Positions 46,740 to 57,976 of a stretch of 64,000 nucleotides of DNA are shown here, piece after piece. The stretch lies in assembly GCA_030737875.1 (NCBI GenBank), contig CM060919.1, forward strand, positions 804,309,160 to 804,373,159. The letters are read 5' to 3'. The first letter of the stretch is position 1; each line of letters starts with the position of its first letter. Source of the stretch: Allium sativum (lineage: Eukaryota > Streptophyta > Magnoliopsida > Asparagales > Amaryllidaceae). Below the pieces are notes generated by a model. The model was not told where the DNA came from. It worked only from the letters and a program-made list of their open reading frames with translations, and did not search any database. The translations under genes were made by a program, and so were the position numbers.

Positions 46740-47560
46740 ACTTAATTTACTACTAGAGGAATTGCGTAGCATTTCAACTATGGGATTGAGTATCTACAGT
46801 TGTGGTTGTATTTTATGACATGTAAATGGAATGCCATGTGCACCTAAATTTGCGGACTTTAGACATTCAAATGGTTTCATACATCTAAGCATTATAGACT
46901 CTTATTGGAACCAATTGTCATGTACTACTCCCGCATTGCATTGTTCAACTCTCAATTTCCTAGACTTGCCCAAACGACAAGCATTAAAAAGCAAATACGA
47001 TGAATCTGCAGATAATGTGAGACTTGATATGCAACAATAATTGAAACTGCTAGCATTGCCTCAAAAGAACATTATATTAGAACCCCCAGTGACAACTAAA
47101 AAGGTAGAACTTCGAAAAAAGAAATTCAGCTAAAAGAGATCCTTCTTCCTTTGAACATGTTGAAGAGTCATTGTTCTGTAGTTCAAATCTTCATCCGGTT
47201 GATCGTCACTTTAAAAAGCTTCACATCAAGTCCAAAACATGCGAAAACAATCAAATTGACGATTACTATTTGCTGCAACTACCCAAAAGTATGAAACCAT
47301 ATATAATTGATATAGATGACATGCCTAGTGATGGTAAATGTGGTTGTTGGTTGTGGCCAGTCAATTGGATCTTCATAATCGAAGATAGAAAAATCCATGT
47401 AAGTACGTATGTGAAGTCATGGTTAACAATCTAGTGCCACATCGGAGATTTTATAATATTAACAGATTGGATCAAACCCTATGTGGAACGAGTGAATAAG
47501 TACGTAGTTTCGATTGATAGTCATGCAGAGGAGACCACCGTTATTAATTAGTGAGTAAGC
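46740..47560 (+). pseudogene. Decayed MULE transposase C-terminus fused to an OTU-like domain
   Basis: Order on the plus strand: a SWIM zinc-finger remnant, YSCGCIL then (after a stop) GMPCAPKFADF; IHLSIIDSYWNQL; LKLLALPQKNIILEPPV; KRDPSSFEHVEES; and LPKSMKPYIIDIDDMPSDGKCGC. These correspond in order to the C-terminal part of MULE/FAR1-like transposases (CxC...GLPCAHE, hWk, PPV, KRDPS.FE) followed by an OTU-type protease start (PYI.dI.dV..DGnCG). The OTU active-site region reads DGKCGC instead of DGNCGF. Several stops and frameshifts make it dead. It is cut at 47602 by the next element. Confidence 0.65.
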
Positions 47561-47602
47561 CAATGATTTTGTTTAAAGAAATTGTATTGACATAGCTTAC
47601 AT

Positions 47603-47823
47603 TGTTATAAAATAAAACAGAACAAATAATAAACAGAAGTTATTAGAGAGAACAAAAGAGATAGGGGACAGACCTTTTATTTCTATTGATTCAAGCATGT
47701 ACCATTTCTATTACATTGGCTCCTTTATATATAGCCTTTGGAGCTGATGTTAAACTATTTCCCAAAATGTGGGACTAAATAGAGTATTATAAAGGCATAT
47801 TCACTCTTATATATGTTATAACA
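47603..47823 (-). repeat. 3' LTR of the non-coding Copia-like element
   Basis: TGTTATAAAATAAAAC...TATATGTTATAACA, 221 bp. It contains a TATA box (CTATATATAAAG, minus, about 47733-47722). Confidence 0.87.
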
Positions 47824-47909
47824 CTCCCCCTTGAATATGCATCTTCAGAATCTGGAATGCTCTGCTTACTTGAAGTTGTTTCTTTTAGAACATATATGAT
47901 GATTGCTCT

Positions 47910-48729
47910 TGTTGACGTCAAAAGTTTGTCACTAGTGACGTTCAACCCCCAATCGTGTGAAGAGCACACGAATATTGGTTATAAAAATACGGAAAAAATA
48001 AAGGAAACGAGGAAGATGCACAGACTTTTTATAGTAGTTCGGTAAAGACTATGCCTACGTCCATTTATATATTATTTCTGCTTTAGATTACAAGTACAAT
48101 GCTTTTTTCTATTTGAAGAAAAGAAGGGATACATCTATTTTTCTCTTCCACATAAAACCTCTTTGGGAAGAAGAAGAAGTAGAAGTCGAAAAGGGATCTT
48201 TTCCTCTTTAATCTTTGAGGTATTTATAGGTGGAGATGGTGACTTGAGCTGCTGTGACATGGCCTGGCCTTTCTGGGAAGACTTGGATGCGTGGAGTCAA
48301 TTCCTTGGATAGAATAGTGGCTGGAAGACTGATTCCACTATTCATAAATAGTATCCTCGGAAGTTGCGGCTTACATGGCATCCATGGTGAGGTGTATCAA
48401 AAGTAGAGCTATGTCCGGATGTGGTTGACCGTCTTTTCTTCCTTGAAAGTCAGGCTAAGTATTTGAACAGCTCAGTTGGATATTTACATGTAGACCCGAA
48501 ATACTCGGTCGATATGCCCCGTATGAGAGCGGTTCTCTCGGTCGACTGGGAGAGCGAGTCTTCCAGATTGAAATATTAACTTGTTTGAGAAGCGGATCAG
48601 CCCATTACGTGATGACTTCGGACCGACCTTCTGCTGGGCTTTCTAGAATGTGATCTGCTTAATTTGGCTGGTTGCGCCTTTGGGCTTCAATTTGACCCGT
48701 TTCGGCTTTTGCCAAAAAGAGAGCTAACA
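47910..48729 (-). repeat. TR-GAG 3' LTR
   Basis: It aligns end to end with 51539-52360, with scattered differences (mostly C/T and G/A by eye). Confidence 0.9.
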
Positions 48730-48829
48730 TTTTGCCCCTCAGAATGCATCTTCTTCGACAGAGGGAGGTATGTTCTGAAGTATGAATCGAAGCACAATCA
48801 TTTGAGTAGCTATGGTCGCGCCGGACCAT

Positions 48830-49255
48830 ATTAAGGCCAGAAACCCGGCGATTCTGATGATTGTATTAAGGCCAGAAAAATGACAACCGCATTAAGTTGT
48901 ATTAAGGCCGAAAAACCGACAACCATCGGGAACCGTATTAAGGCCGATATGATCACCGTCTTTATGAGAGTTAGTTCCTGCAAAGACAAAAACAAACTGT
49001 TCTCGGCTTGGAGAAGGCTGATGGGTCGAGCATTTTATTCACTTGGCTTTGAGAGGTGGCGAGTATCAACCATACTCGGCGTAGTGGCAAGTATTAACCA
49101 TACTCGGCTTAGTGGCGAGTGTTAACCATACTTGGCTTAGTGGCGAGCATTAATCATACTCGGCTTAGTGGCGAGCATCAACCATATTCATCTTAGTGGC
49201 GAGCATTAACCATACTCGGCTTAGTGGCGAGCATTAACCATACTCGGCTTTAGAA
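48830..49255. repeat. Tandem repeats downstream of the TR-GAG gag
   Basis: First a GTATTAAGGCCGAAAAACCG-type repeat with 3-4 units (48830-48960). Then about seven 28-bp units of GAGCATTAACCATACTCGGC plus TTAGTGGC (49055-49250). Non-coding. Confidence 0.82.
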
Positions 49256-49439
49256 TTCTCCAAACATTATCCATATTTGCAAAAGAAAATTCATTGCTGC
49301 TAAATAATTGTTACAGAGGAAAGAAATTCTAAGAAGGCACCGATTGATTCTAGAGCATGCCTAGGAGCTAAATCCTAACCCCGTACATGTGTACATCGAG
49401 GTGTCCTTTTTATTGAAAGAAATACATCAAAAAAATGTA

Positions 49440-51501
49440 ATTAATGATAATATTGCGAGTTCTAGTCTCAGGGTCCTTTCCATTCCTAGGAGCTCGTAGA
49501 TCGACTTGAGGATCTTGGGCAGAAGATCGCGGCGGCAAGGCCGGGGCATGATTCTTGACATATTCGGGAAGCTCCCCTTTTCTGACTCGATCCTCGATGA
49601 GATCGCGCAGATGCCGGCATTCATTGGTGCTATGTCCAGCTACGTTGTGGAATATGCAATGTTTGCCGGAATCCAGCTCCATCTGTGTTGGCTCTCGTCG
49701 AGGTGGTCTTGGAGTGGGCAGGGACCCTCGTATGTTAAGGTAGATATCGAGCAGAGAGGAATTGAGTTCGGTGTACTGATCGTACTTACTTTCGATCCGA
49801 GGTCGCACTTGACGCTAGCTCTTTTCCGGAGCCTTTGCTCTTCCTTTATTCTGGTCGCTGCTGTTGAATGGACCTTGTTGCTTGGCGGCTAAGACCTCTA
49901 GGCTCTCAATCTCAATGCTAGCATTTTCTTGTCGGAGGAATCGCTCGGCCTCCAAATAGAAATCATCAATATCTTTGGGGGGATCTCTTGTTAAAGAGAT
50001 TGAGAATTCTGATCGGTTCTGAACTCCCGCAATGGCGGCCATAAGTACCTTCGATGGCTCGGGCCGATCGACTGACGCTACTGCCGCGCTGAACCTTTCG
50101 AGGAAGGACTTGAGCGTCACTTCTGATCGTTGCTTGACAGTGTATAAGAACATAACACTTTTTGGTCGGGAGATATGTACCCTGAATTGCTCAATGAAGC
50201 GGGTGACCAACGTGTTCCAGCTACTGATTGACTCTATTGTTAGCTGTCGAAACCACATTCCGGCTATGTCAGTAAGAATGATTGGGAAGCACTTAGCCGT
50301 GACGTTGGTCGATGCACTAACTACTTCCATATGTCGCATGTATCGCATGAGGTGGATGGTTGGATCAGTGCGACCGTTGTATGGTTCGACAGCCGGGAAC
50401 TTGAAGTCCGGAGGGTTTCGGGAATTTCTGATTTCCCTGGTAAAGGGGCTGCGATTGACGTTATCTATGTCCTGCTGCGAGGAATTGCCCCGAATAAAGC
50501 ATCGTATGATGCTTGCAAGCTGGCTTCCGTCTCCGAGGATTCGTTGCCATGAATTTAGTTCAGCATCCTAAAGAACTTCGGTGTGAGGATCCGGCAAAAG
50601 CATGCGCGGAAGGGTGGCCGTTGGCTGGGCCCGTCTTCCGAGAGTTGAGTGAAGGTGTGAGGGAAGGTGAGCTCTGGTAGGTGGTTCTGGAGAGAATGAC
50701 CCCTCTTGAACCTAATGTGTAGTGGGTCGGGTCGTACCCATAACAGAGGGCCTAGGCTGATCCAGCATAGCATGTGATGTTCAGAGCTCGGGGGTGCCCC
50801 GCTAGGAACGAGGTTAGGAGGGTCTATGGTAGCGTTTTCTTCTACCACAGTAAGGACCGGTATGGTGGGGTGGCCTCCCTGGTTCGAAGGGAAGGCCGCA
50901 CCGGCTTTTCGTTGAAGGGGAAGAGTGGTTAAACTGGTCTGCGGTAAGATTTCGGGTTGTGATGGGAATGGCATTGATTCTGATGGGCCCGGTGGTCGCT
51001 TGACTGGTTCGTTAGGTCGAGCTGTTTCCAAGAGTGGAGGCAAAGTGTTCGTCTGATCCAGATCTTGATCGTGAGCCTCCGGAGGTTCTGCAGCTGCGCT
51101 GGTCGCTGGAAGTGATACTCCTAGCTGTGATCGATCGGTTGGACCAAAGTAGGATGAAATAAAGGTGTAGCCTGATCAGTGGCCTGATTTTGTGCAAACC
51201 AAAGATCAGTTGTTGCCCCAGTCCCCACCGGTGGAGGAATTGATGTTGAAGCGTTCAATCCTGTCTCCAGTCAACCGATAAGGTGATCCATCAATTGTTG
51301 CTGCCGTTCGAGGAGTTTACCCTGAGATGTCATATGGTCTCTGAACTCGACCGTGATTTTATCCATGTCGTCCCGGGTAAGAAATCGAGACATATCTTCA
51401 TAAGAGGAAACCTCGTGGCTCGCTTCCATAGCATTAGTATCGGCTGCATCAGCATTTGCGGGATGAGGGGATGTTGTATCTTTCTTTCGTTTGTTTGCCA
51501 T
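49440..51501 (-). pseudogene. Gypsy gag of the TR-GAG element
   Basis: It starts MANKRKKDTTSPHP at 51501, 38 bp from the LTR. The N-terminus has a helical DDMDKITVEFRDHMTSQGK stretch, followed by a Pro-rich region (frame 51043-50555) reached after breaks. The retrotrans_gag core is at 50348-49815 (AGMWFRQLTIESISSW, FIEQFRVHISRPKSVM, SLTRDPPKDIDDFYLEAERF). A CHCC-type finger CIFHNVAGHSTNEC with HLRDLIEDRVRKGELPEYV lies at about 49660-49570. At least three stops or frameshifts split it, so this copy cannot make full Gag. Confidence 0.8.
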
Positions 51502-51517
51502 GGACTAAGGCAATCTT

Positions 51518-51535
51518 CCCCCACCTGGCGCGCCA
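51518..51535 (-). other. TR-GAG primer-binding site
   Basis: The minus strand reads TGGCGCGCCAGGTGGGGG three bases after the LTR end, not the tRNA-Met type of the other gypsy elements here. I do not assign the tRNA. Confidence 0.65.
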
Positions 51536-51538
51536 AAG

Positions 51539-52360
51539 TGTTGGCGTCAAAAGTTTGTCACTAGTGACGTTCAACCCCCAATCGTGTGAAGAGCACACGA
51601 ATATTGATTATAAAATACGGAAAAAAATAAAGGAAACGGGGAAGACACATAGACTTTTAATAGTCGATCGGCAAAGACTGTGCCTACGTCCACTTTATAT
51701 ATTATTTCTTCTTTAGATTACAAGTACAATGCTTTTTTCTATTTGAAGAAAAGAAGGGATACAGCTATTTTTCTCTTCCACATAAAACCTCTCTGGGAAG
51801 AAGAAGAAGTAGAAGCCGAAAAAAGGTTCTTTTCCTCTTTAAGCTTTGAGGTATTTATAGGTGGAGATGGCGACTTGGGCTGCTGTGACGTGGCCCGACC
51901 TTTCTGGGAAGACTTGGACGCGTGGAGTCCATTCCTTGGATAGAATAGCGGCTGGAAGACTGATTCCACTATTCATAAATAGAATCCTCGGAAGTTGCGG
52001 CTTACGTGGCATACATGGTGAGGTGTATCAATAGTAGAGCTTTGTCAGGATGTGGTTGACCGCCTTTTCTTCCTTGAAAGTCGGGCTAAGTATTTGAACA
52101 GCTCAGCTGGATATTTCCATGTAGACCTGAAATACTCGGTCGATATGCCCCGTATGAGAGCGGTTCTCTTGATCGACTGGAAGAGTGAGTCTTCCAGAGT
52201 GAAACATTAACTTGTTGGAGAAGCGGATTGGCCCATTATATGATGACTTTGGACCGACCTTCTGCTGGGCTTCCTAGAATTCGATCTGCCTAATTTGGCT
52301 TGTTGCGCGATTTGGCTTCAATTTGACCTATTGCGGCTTTTGCCAAAAAGAGAGCTAACA
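51539..52360 (-). repeat. TR-GAG 5' LTR
   Basis: It contains a minus-strand TATA box CCTATAAATACCTC near 51862-51849, placing U3 at about 500 bp. Confidence 0.9.
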
Positions 52361-52427
52361 GCTCTCTCTTATTATCATATTGCTTGAATATATTCGTCAT
52401 GTCGATACGCCTATTGTTTTTGGCCTT

Positions 52428-53410
52428 CAAAACTCTATCAGGAAAACCCAATGGGAAAAACCTTGAACGTGAAAAAGAGTACACAACGTTTGACATTATG
52501 GATATCATATTAAAATGATATTTCTTAAAAGAGTTTGATGCTTTAGGATCAAAATAATGCCTAATTAAAAACCTTTTTATGAAAAAACCCGTGGGAAAAA
52601 TCATAAACAAGGAAAATGGTGCAAATTTATTTCATCTTTATGTAACATGTTTTACGATGTTACAGTAAGGGTTGATACTTCAGGATCAAGATAATGCCTC
52701 ATTAAAAGCCTTACTAACAAAAACCCAATGGGGAAAATATTAGTGAAGAAAAAGAGTACATTGTAGCATAATTTTATATGCTCCCCCTTATTTATAACTC
52801 ATTATTCAATTAGTCTACTGATGTAGTCAACGCACGCCAATTTTGTACATCATCTTTTGGAATGTTGATTTGGAAATTGCCTTTAAGAACATACCAACCC
52901 GCTTTTCTTGAAGCTAAATTTGTTTCTCCTTTTTCTTGTTATCCTTTCATTCATGTGTAAAGAGAAGTTTTGAAGAAATGTGCTCCATCCTATCACCCTT
53001 GATATAATTCACTTGAATCTGAGCCATGCAAACTGCCTTGTCTTCATAAATAATAGTTCACTGCATCAAAAGATGTTTGATACTTCTGTATCAAAATGTT
53101 TCCTCATCGAAACCCTTACTAAGAAAACCCGATGGGAAAAATCTTAGTGAAGGAAAAAGAGTACAATATAAAATGTCATATTTACTACATCAAAAGGAGT
53201 ATTATACTTCTGGATCAATGTAATGCCTCGTTAAAACCTTAATAAGAAAAACCCAGTGGGAAAAATTTTAAATAAGGAAAAAGAGTACATTATAACTTAT
53301 TTTTGTATGTTACTTTTGGGTTGATACTTCTGGATCATGACAATGCCTCATTAAAACCTTACTAAGTAAACCTAGTAGGGGAAAACTTAGTTAAGAAAAA
53401 AAAGTGCATT
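52428..53410 (-). repeat. Diverged tandem units with AACCC-ATGGG and a GATAC-TTCAGG-ATC hairpin
   Basis: Six units, roughly at 52428, 52535, 52670, 53080, 53215 and 53325. Most carry, in order, TGATACTTCTGGATCA, AATGCCTCATTAAAACCTTA, AAAACCCAATGGGAAAAA, AGTGAAGGAAAAAGAGTACA. Spacing is irregular. Confidence 0.78.
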
Positions 53411-56400
53411 ATAACATACTAATGGATGCTCCCCCTGATTTAATAATTTCCTTTGAATTTGTATTCTTCTTTCAATAACTCAAATTGCTTATAGATACTT
53501 CTTAATGAAGTTTTTTTAAAAACTTCATGTGCATTTCTATTCTTCAGGCATGTTTTCTTATTTAAAACGCCTTCTTTTTGTGATTTGTATGCTACTAATA
53601 TTCATTTTTGAATACACTTCATGTGCTTATAGTTTTGTGTTTCAACCGGGCTTGTATATTGCAATACACATTTGATGAATAAGACAACTTTCATTACAAC
53701 AACACTAAGCAGATCTACTCATCTTGAAGTATATCAAGATTTTCATTTCAACAATACTTACAATAATGTTATAATCTATCGTCTATGTTCTTTGTATTAT
53801 TTATAATAACAAATGTTATTTATGTTCTTCAGTAGCTTATATATTGTAATAAGTTTTTTATATCGTAACTACCACTTCAATGGATATTAAGAGTTTCATT
53901 ATAACAATTCTTGAAAGCAGGAAGTTATCTGCTCATCATGAATTATATCAAGATTTCATGACAACAATACTTAGAAGAATGTTGTAATCAACATTTCTTG
54001 CTTTTGCATTATTTATCACTACCAAAGTTATTTAAATTCTTCAGGAATTTGTATACATTCATCGTTTATACCTTCATGGTATTATAAGCGTTTTAAACAC
54101 TTTTAAGTATTTTAATCAATTCAAGTATCTCTGAAAGTACAATTCTCATGGCATATAATATGATGTTGACACTCTATGGTGCTTCAGTAACTTCAGTGTG
54201 CTTTTAATTTCTATTTTTATCTTATGAACTACAGGTTCATATCTTATGGACTGCAGGTCCATATATCTTATTTAGAAGAACTTCATGCTGGCCAATCATG
54301 TTTCTCTCTAATATGGGATTTTTAATCCATTTATAAATAAGCTCTTTATTATTTATTAATTTATCACGGTGATTATTTGTTGTCAATTCTATACATGATT
54401 TATTGAGATCTCAAAAATTGTCATGCTTTAGGTACCTAAACCACTTCTAGGGTTATTTTGACAATCATGTCATGAGTTTCTTTCAAAGCACCCTTAAGTA
54501 TTTCTTCAGGAACACTCACCTCCTTTATTTTGCATCTTTATAACTTACTCCAAAGATATTTTGAACTGACTTTTATACCACATTTTTTGTTGTGATTTGC
54601 ACTTTGGATCCTTCGGGGTTTCAAATGTATATTGCAGAAAGTCTATTAGAGACATAATAGATAATTTATGCACGTTACTTAGTACTTTGCATAATCTATA
54701 TATTAGCAAATATTAAACATCGATGGTTCCTTTATCCTCTCCCTCAATGTTGACAAACATTGTCACTTTAAATAATAAACCTTCTTTGGATTCTCATTTT
54801 TGATCCATTATCGCATTATAGCTAGCAAATACATTAGATGTATTTCAATTGTAGGAGGATAATGCTCTTATTAGTTGATAAGATGCATTCATATTGCATT
54901 GCTTATTCCCTTTCATTGATATGATGACTTAGAGGAATTTTCCATCATTTGAATATGCACATGACTTCAGGTCATTCAATATTGATGTCAATCGACTTTA
55001 TGAAATATTGAATAATATATGCATAATTTATAATATGAGCTCATAACAACTCCGGGTTGTTAATTAAATGTTCGCATATATGTGTATATACGTGCGTCCA
55101 CGTATTACATATGTAATTGATTTGCATATTCTTTCTCGTTCGAGTTATCGATCTTAGAATAAATTGTTTATAAGGATCCAATCATTAATTTTTGCTTATC
55201 AAGCAATGTCAATGTGAATCTTAAAGATCGTATCATAATATCCAAGGCATCTGATTTGGAACTGCATTGAACTTCTGGTTCAAATAAAATATATAAACAA
55301 CTTCAAGTTGTTAATCTATATTGAACTTCTGGTTCAAATAACTTATATTAAAAAAACTTCAAGTTGTTAAAATTTATTCTTCAATACAATATGTAAATAT
55401 AAATATATAAGCAAGATATAACTCATTTTGAAAATTGTGCAATCTTTGGATACATTATCATTAACGCATATGATGTAACTTCTTTAAGAAGTACAGTGTA
55501 ATTATTTCACAGAGTTTCAATTAAGCTTCAGGCTTCTTCTAACTGATTAGATCAGATATCTCATTCATCATTGCATTGATATTTTCTATAGTCGTTAAGT
55601 TTGCATCATCATCTTTGATATTTGAAAATATTTCAATGAAAATTCTTTTATAGATATATCAAAATATAATATCGCTTCTAGGATATTCCATAAACACCAT
55701 TTATGGAGTTTTAATACATATTTTCTCTTTTAGGAAAAATTTATTAAGTTTTTCTACAAATATTTTATCATTTTTAATGGTGGAAATCTCTTCTACATAT
55801 ATTTTATTATTTTCAAATAAGAAGATCTCTTCTAGAGATATTTTACCATTTCAAAACATACAAATATCCTCTAAAGATATTTTGTTATCACCGCTTCATG
55901 GACGAACTTATCTCCTCCAAAGATATATATATATATATATATACAAACTATTAAAATGCCATATAAATATACAAAAATACATATCAAAACTTAGTTGCAG
56001 TAACAAAATTAGATGCATTAAATAAAAATAAGATTCAAGAGAGAAACGAAATCAATACTTCTGGAGTGTATGATATTCCTTCAGGGAACATATCTTTTAT
56101 TTATGTAATTGCAGCGCAACAAAAAAAAAAAAATCTCTAGCATCTCTTCTAGGATGTTGGATTTGCTATATAAAATTAAATCTCTAAAACTTCTCTTCAA
56201 GAGATTAATATGCATACTATATCTTCAGGATATTCAGTTAATATAAACTGTACATGAAAGATGTCAGTTAGATGAAACCCGTTTAGAGATTTTCTATTGA
56301 ATCCAATGTTATCGTCACATATTATGATGTGTTTGTCCCTTTTAACTTATTTTGGAAATACAATCTTTTTATGTCACAACTTTTAAGAAAGCTTCGGGTT

Positions 56401-57740
56401 TCTTTTTTTTTTCATAATCCAAGACTTCAGGTCTTGGGTTTTGAGTTATACAACTCCTTGTTAAAATAATTTCTTCACACAACTTCAGGTTGTTATTGAA
56501 CCTATTTCTTCCATTATATCATATACTACTTTCCAAATAAATACATTAAAAAAATTATACCTACATCCATATTCTAAGCATGAAAATATAACATTTAATT
56601 TATAATAACCAATGCATTTATGATAATAATAACTGCAATTAACATTTATATGGCCTCGGATATAGCTATTGTCAAAGTAAAATGAGTTCATTACAAGTAT
56701 ATGAATCAATTGAGAAATGGTACTTATAGTAACACAATTTCATCTCAAGTTTAAGGTCAAGGAAATTTATTTCTCAATAATCAGATTTCCTAAAATAAAT
56801 ATCTCTTCTTGATATATATATATGTGTGTGTCTATGTATAATCTTCATACAAATATAATAACATCTTCAGGATGCAACAAACCTTACATCTGTAATTTTA
56901 GCAAATAAGATATATTGCATAAAAGATTTCTATCTCAAATAATAGATGCATTCAATAATTCATGGAAACTAAAACTTTTGATGATAAAGGAATTACAAGT
57001 TCTCAACTTTTATTTCAAATACTAAAAATTAAGTTTGTTGTGCATGCTTTCATTAATATTTCGTTCACTTCAGGTGCTAAATCAAAATTAACTTCAATAA
57101 ATGAAAGCTTTTCTTTTTCTTCTTCAACATATGAACTTCAGGTTCATATTATTTCAGAATCCAAAGAATTAATATACTTTATGATTCTTTGTTTGTTTAT
57201 TTTTCATAATTTACTTTTGGTGATAGATCAATATTAGATCTGAACTTAATACGATCTTCTAGAAACGTATTATATTTACATTTGTTTCTCTAAGAAACAA
57301 TACAACATTTCTTTCGGAAACATGAATTATATAACAAAATCAAATTAAATTCAATGAACTTATTTGAATAAAGAAGAACAAAAATTTGTCGAATAAAAAA
57401 AAAATCACTACAATCAACATCTCATTTTAAATCATGTAGAGATCTCAAATATATATAATCTGAGTACAATTTTGAAATCAACAGCATGATTACATAAAAA
57501 AAATCAGATCTATAATAGAGTGAGATCTAAAATATAATTAACAAAATAAGAATCAGATCTCAAAGTGTAGATCTATATGAGTTCTAAAATTATAAGACTA
57601 AAAAAATCTAGAAGGTAACACAATAGATTTAAATGCAGAATGAGATAAGATCTAACGAAAATGGAGATTTTAAAAATCAAATCAATCAGATCAGAAAAAT
57701 AACCTACCGTTTTGGGATCTATAACTAGATCTATAATCAA
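53411..57740 (-). other. Hairpin-studded non-coding interior of the Copia-like element
   Basis: No protein-like frame. More than a dozen short inverted repeats with a TTCAG, TTCTG or TTCAA loop. Clear ones are at 54961-54975, 55267-55283, 55296-55312, 55321-55337, 56219-56233, 56419-56437, 56479-56493 and 57129-57149; related loops occur at 54224-54240, 54246-54262 and 55045-55061. Confidence 0.75.
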
Positions 57741-57755
57741 ATCGTGCTGATAACG
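57741..57755 (-). other. PBS-like site of the Copia-like element
   Basis: The minus strand reads CGTTATCAGCACGAT directly beside the LTR, resembling the PBS seen beside several plant Copia LTRs. Confidence 0.55.
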
Positions 57756-57976
57756 TGTTATAGAATAAAACAAAATAGATAATAAACAGAAGCCATTAAA
57801 GAGAACAAAAGAGATAGGGGAGAGACCTTTTATTTCTATTGATTCAAGTGTGTACCATTTCTATTACATTGGCTCCTTTATATATAGGCTTTGGAGCTGA
57901 TGTTAAACCGATTCCCATGATGTGGGACTAAATTGAATATTATAAAAGCATATTCACTCTTATATATATTACAACA
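57756..57976 (-). repeat. 5' LTR of the non-coding Copia-like element
   Basis: TGTTATAGAATAAAAC...TATATTACAACA, 221 bp. TATA box CTATATATAAAG on the minus strand near 57886-57875. Confidence 0.87.

Larger units (their letters stand above)
47910..52360 (-). mobile_element. TR-GAG type gypsy element (gag only)
   Basis: LTRs 47910-48729 (820 bp) and 51539-52360 (822 bp), both TGTTG...GCTAACA, with perfect target duplication GCTCT (47905-47909 and 52361-52365). Minus-strand order is 5' LTR (right), PBS, gag (51501 to about 49440), repeat-rich 3' region, polypurine tract TGAGGGGCAAAA (48741-48730), 3' LTR. No protease, reverse transcriptase or integrase is present. The 4.45 kb length fits the described TR-GAG class of non-autonomous gypsy elements. 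Confidence 0.88.
47603..57976 (-). mobile_element. Non-coding Copia-like LTR element (LARD type) with a nested TR-GAG element
   Basis: LTRs of 221 bp at 47603-47823 (3') and 57756-57976 (5'). A PBS-like site lies left of the 5' LTR and a polypurine tract (AAGGGGGAG, minus, 47832-47824) right of the 3' LTR. After removal of the nested element (47910-52360 plus its duplication) the interior is about 5.4 kb without any protein-like frame. Flanks TACAT and TATAT may be a decayed 5-bp duplication. The interior is packed with small hairpins (see findings). Copia-like is inferred from the PBS type and short LTRs. Confidence 0.8.

Noticed and set aside
49506..50571. Plus-strand frames of 128 and 179 codons
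   Set aside because: They are antisense shadows of the TR-GAG gag on the minus strand.
47824..57755. Search for tRNA, rRNA or snoRNA genes in the hairpin-rich interior
   Set aside because: Hairpins are short and lack tRNA A/B boxes, box C/D or H/ACA patterns; no RNA gene of a known class is visible here or elsewhere in the window.
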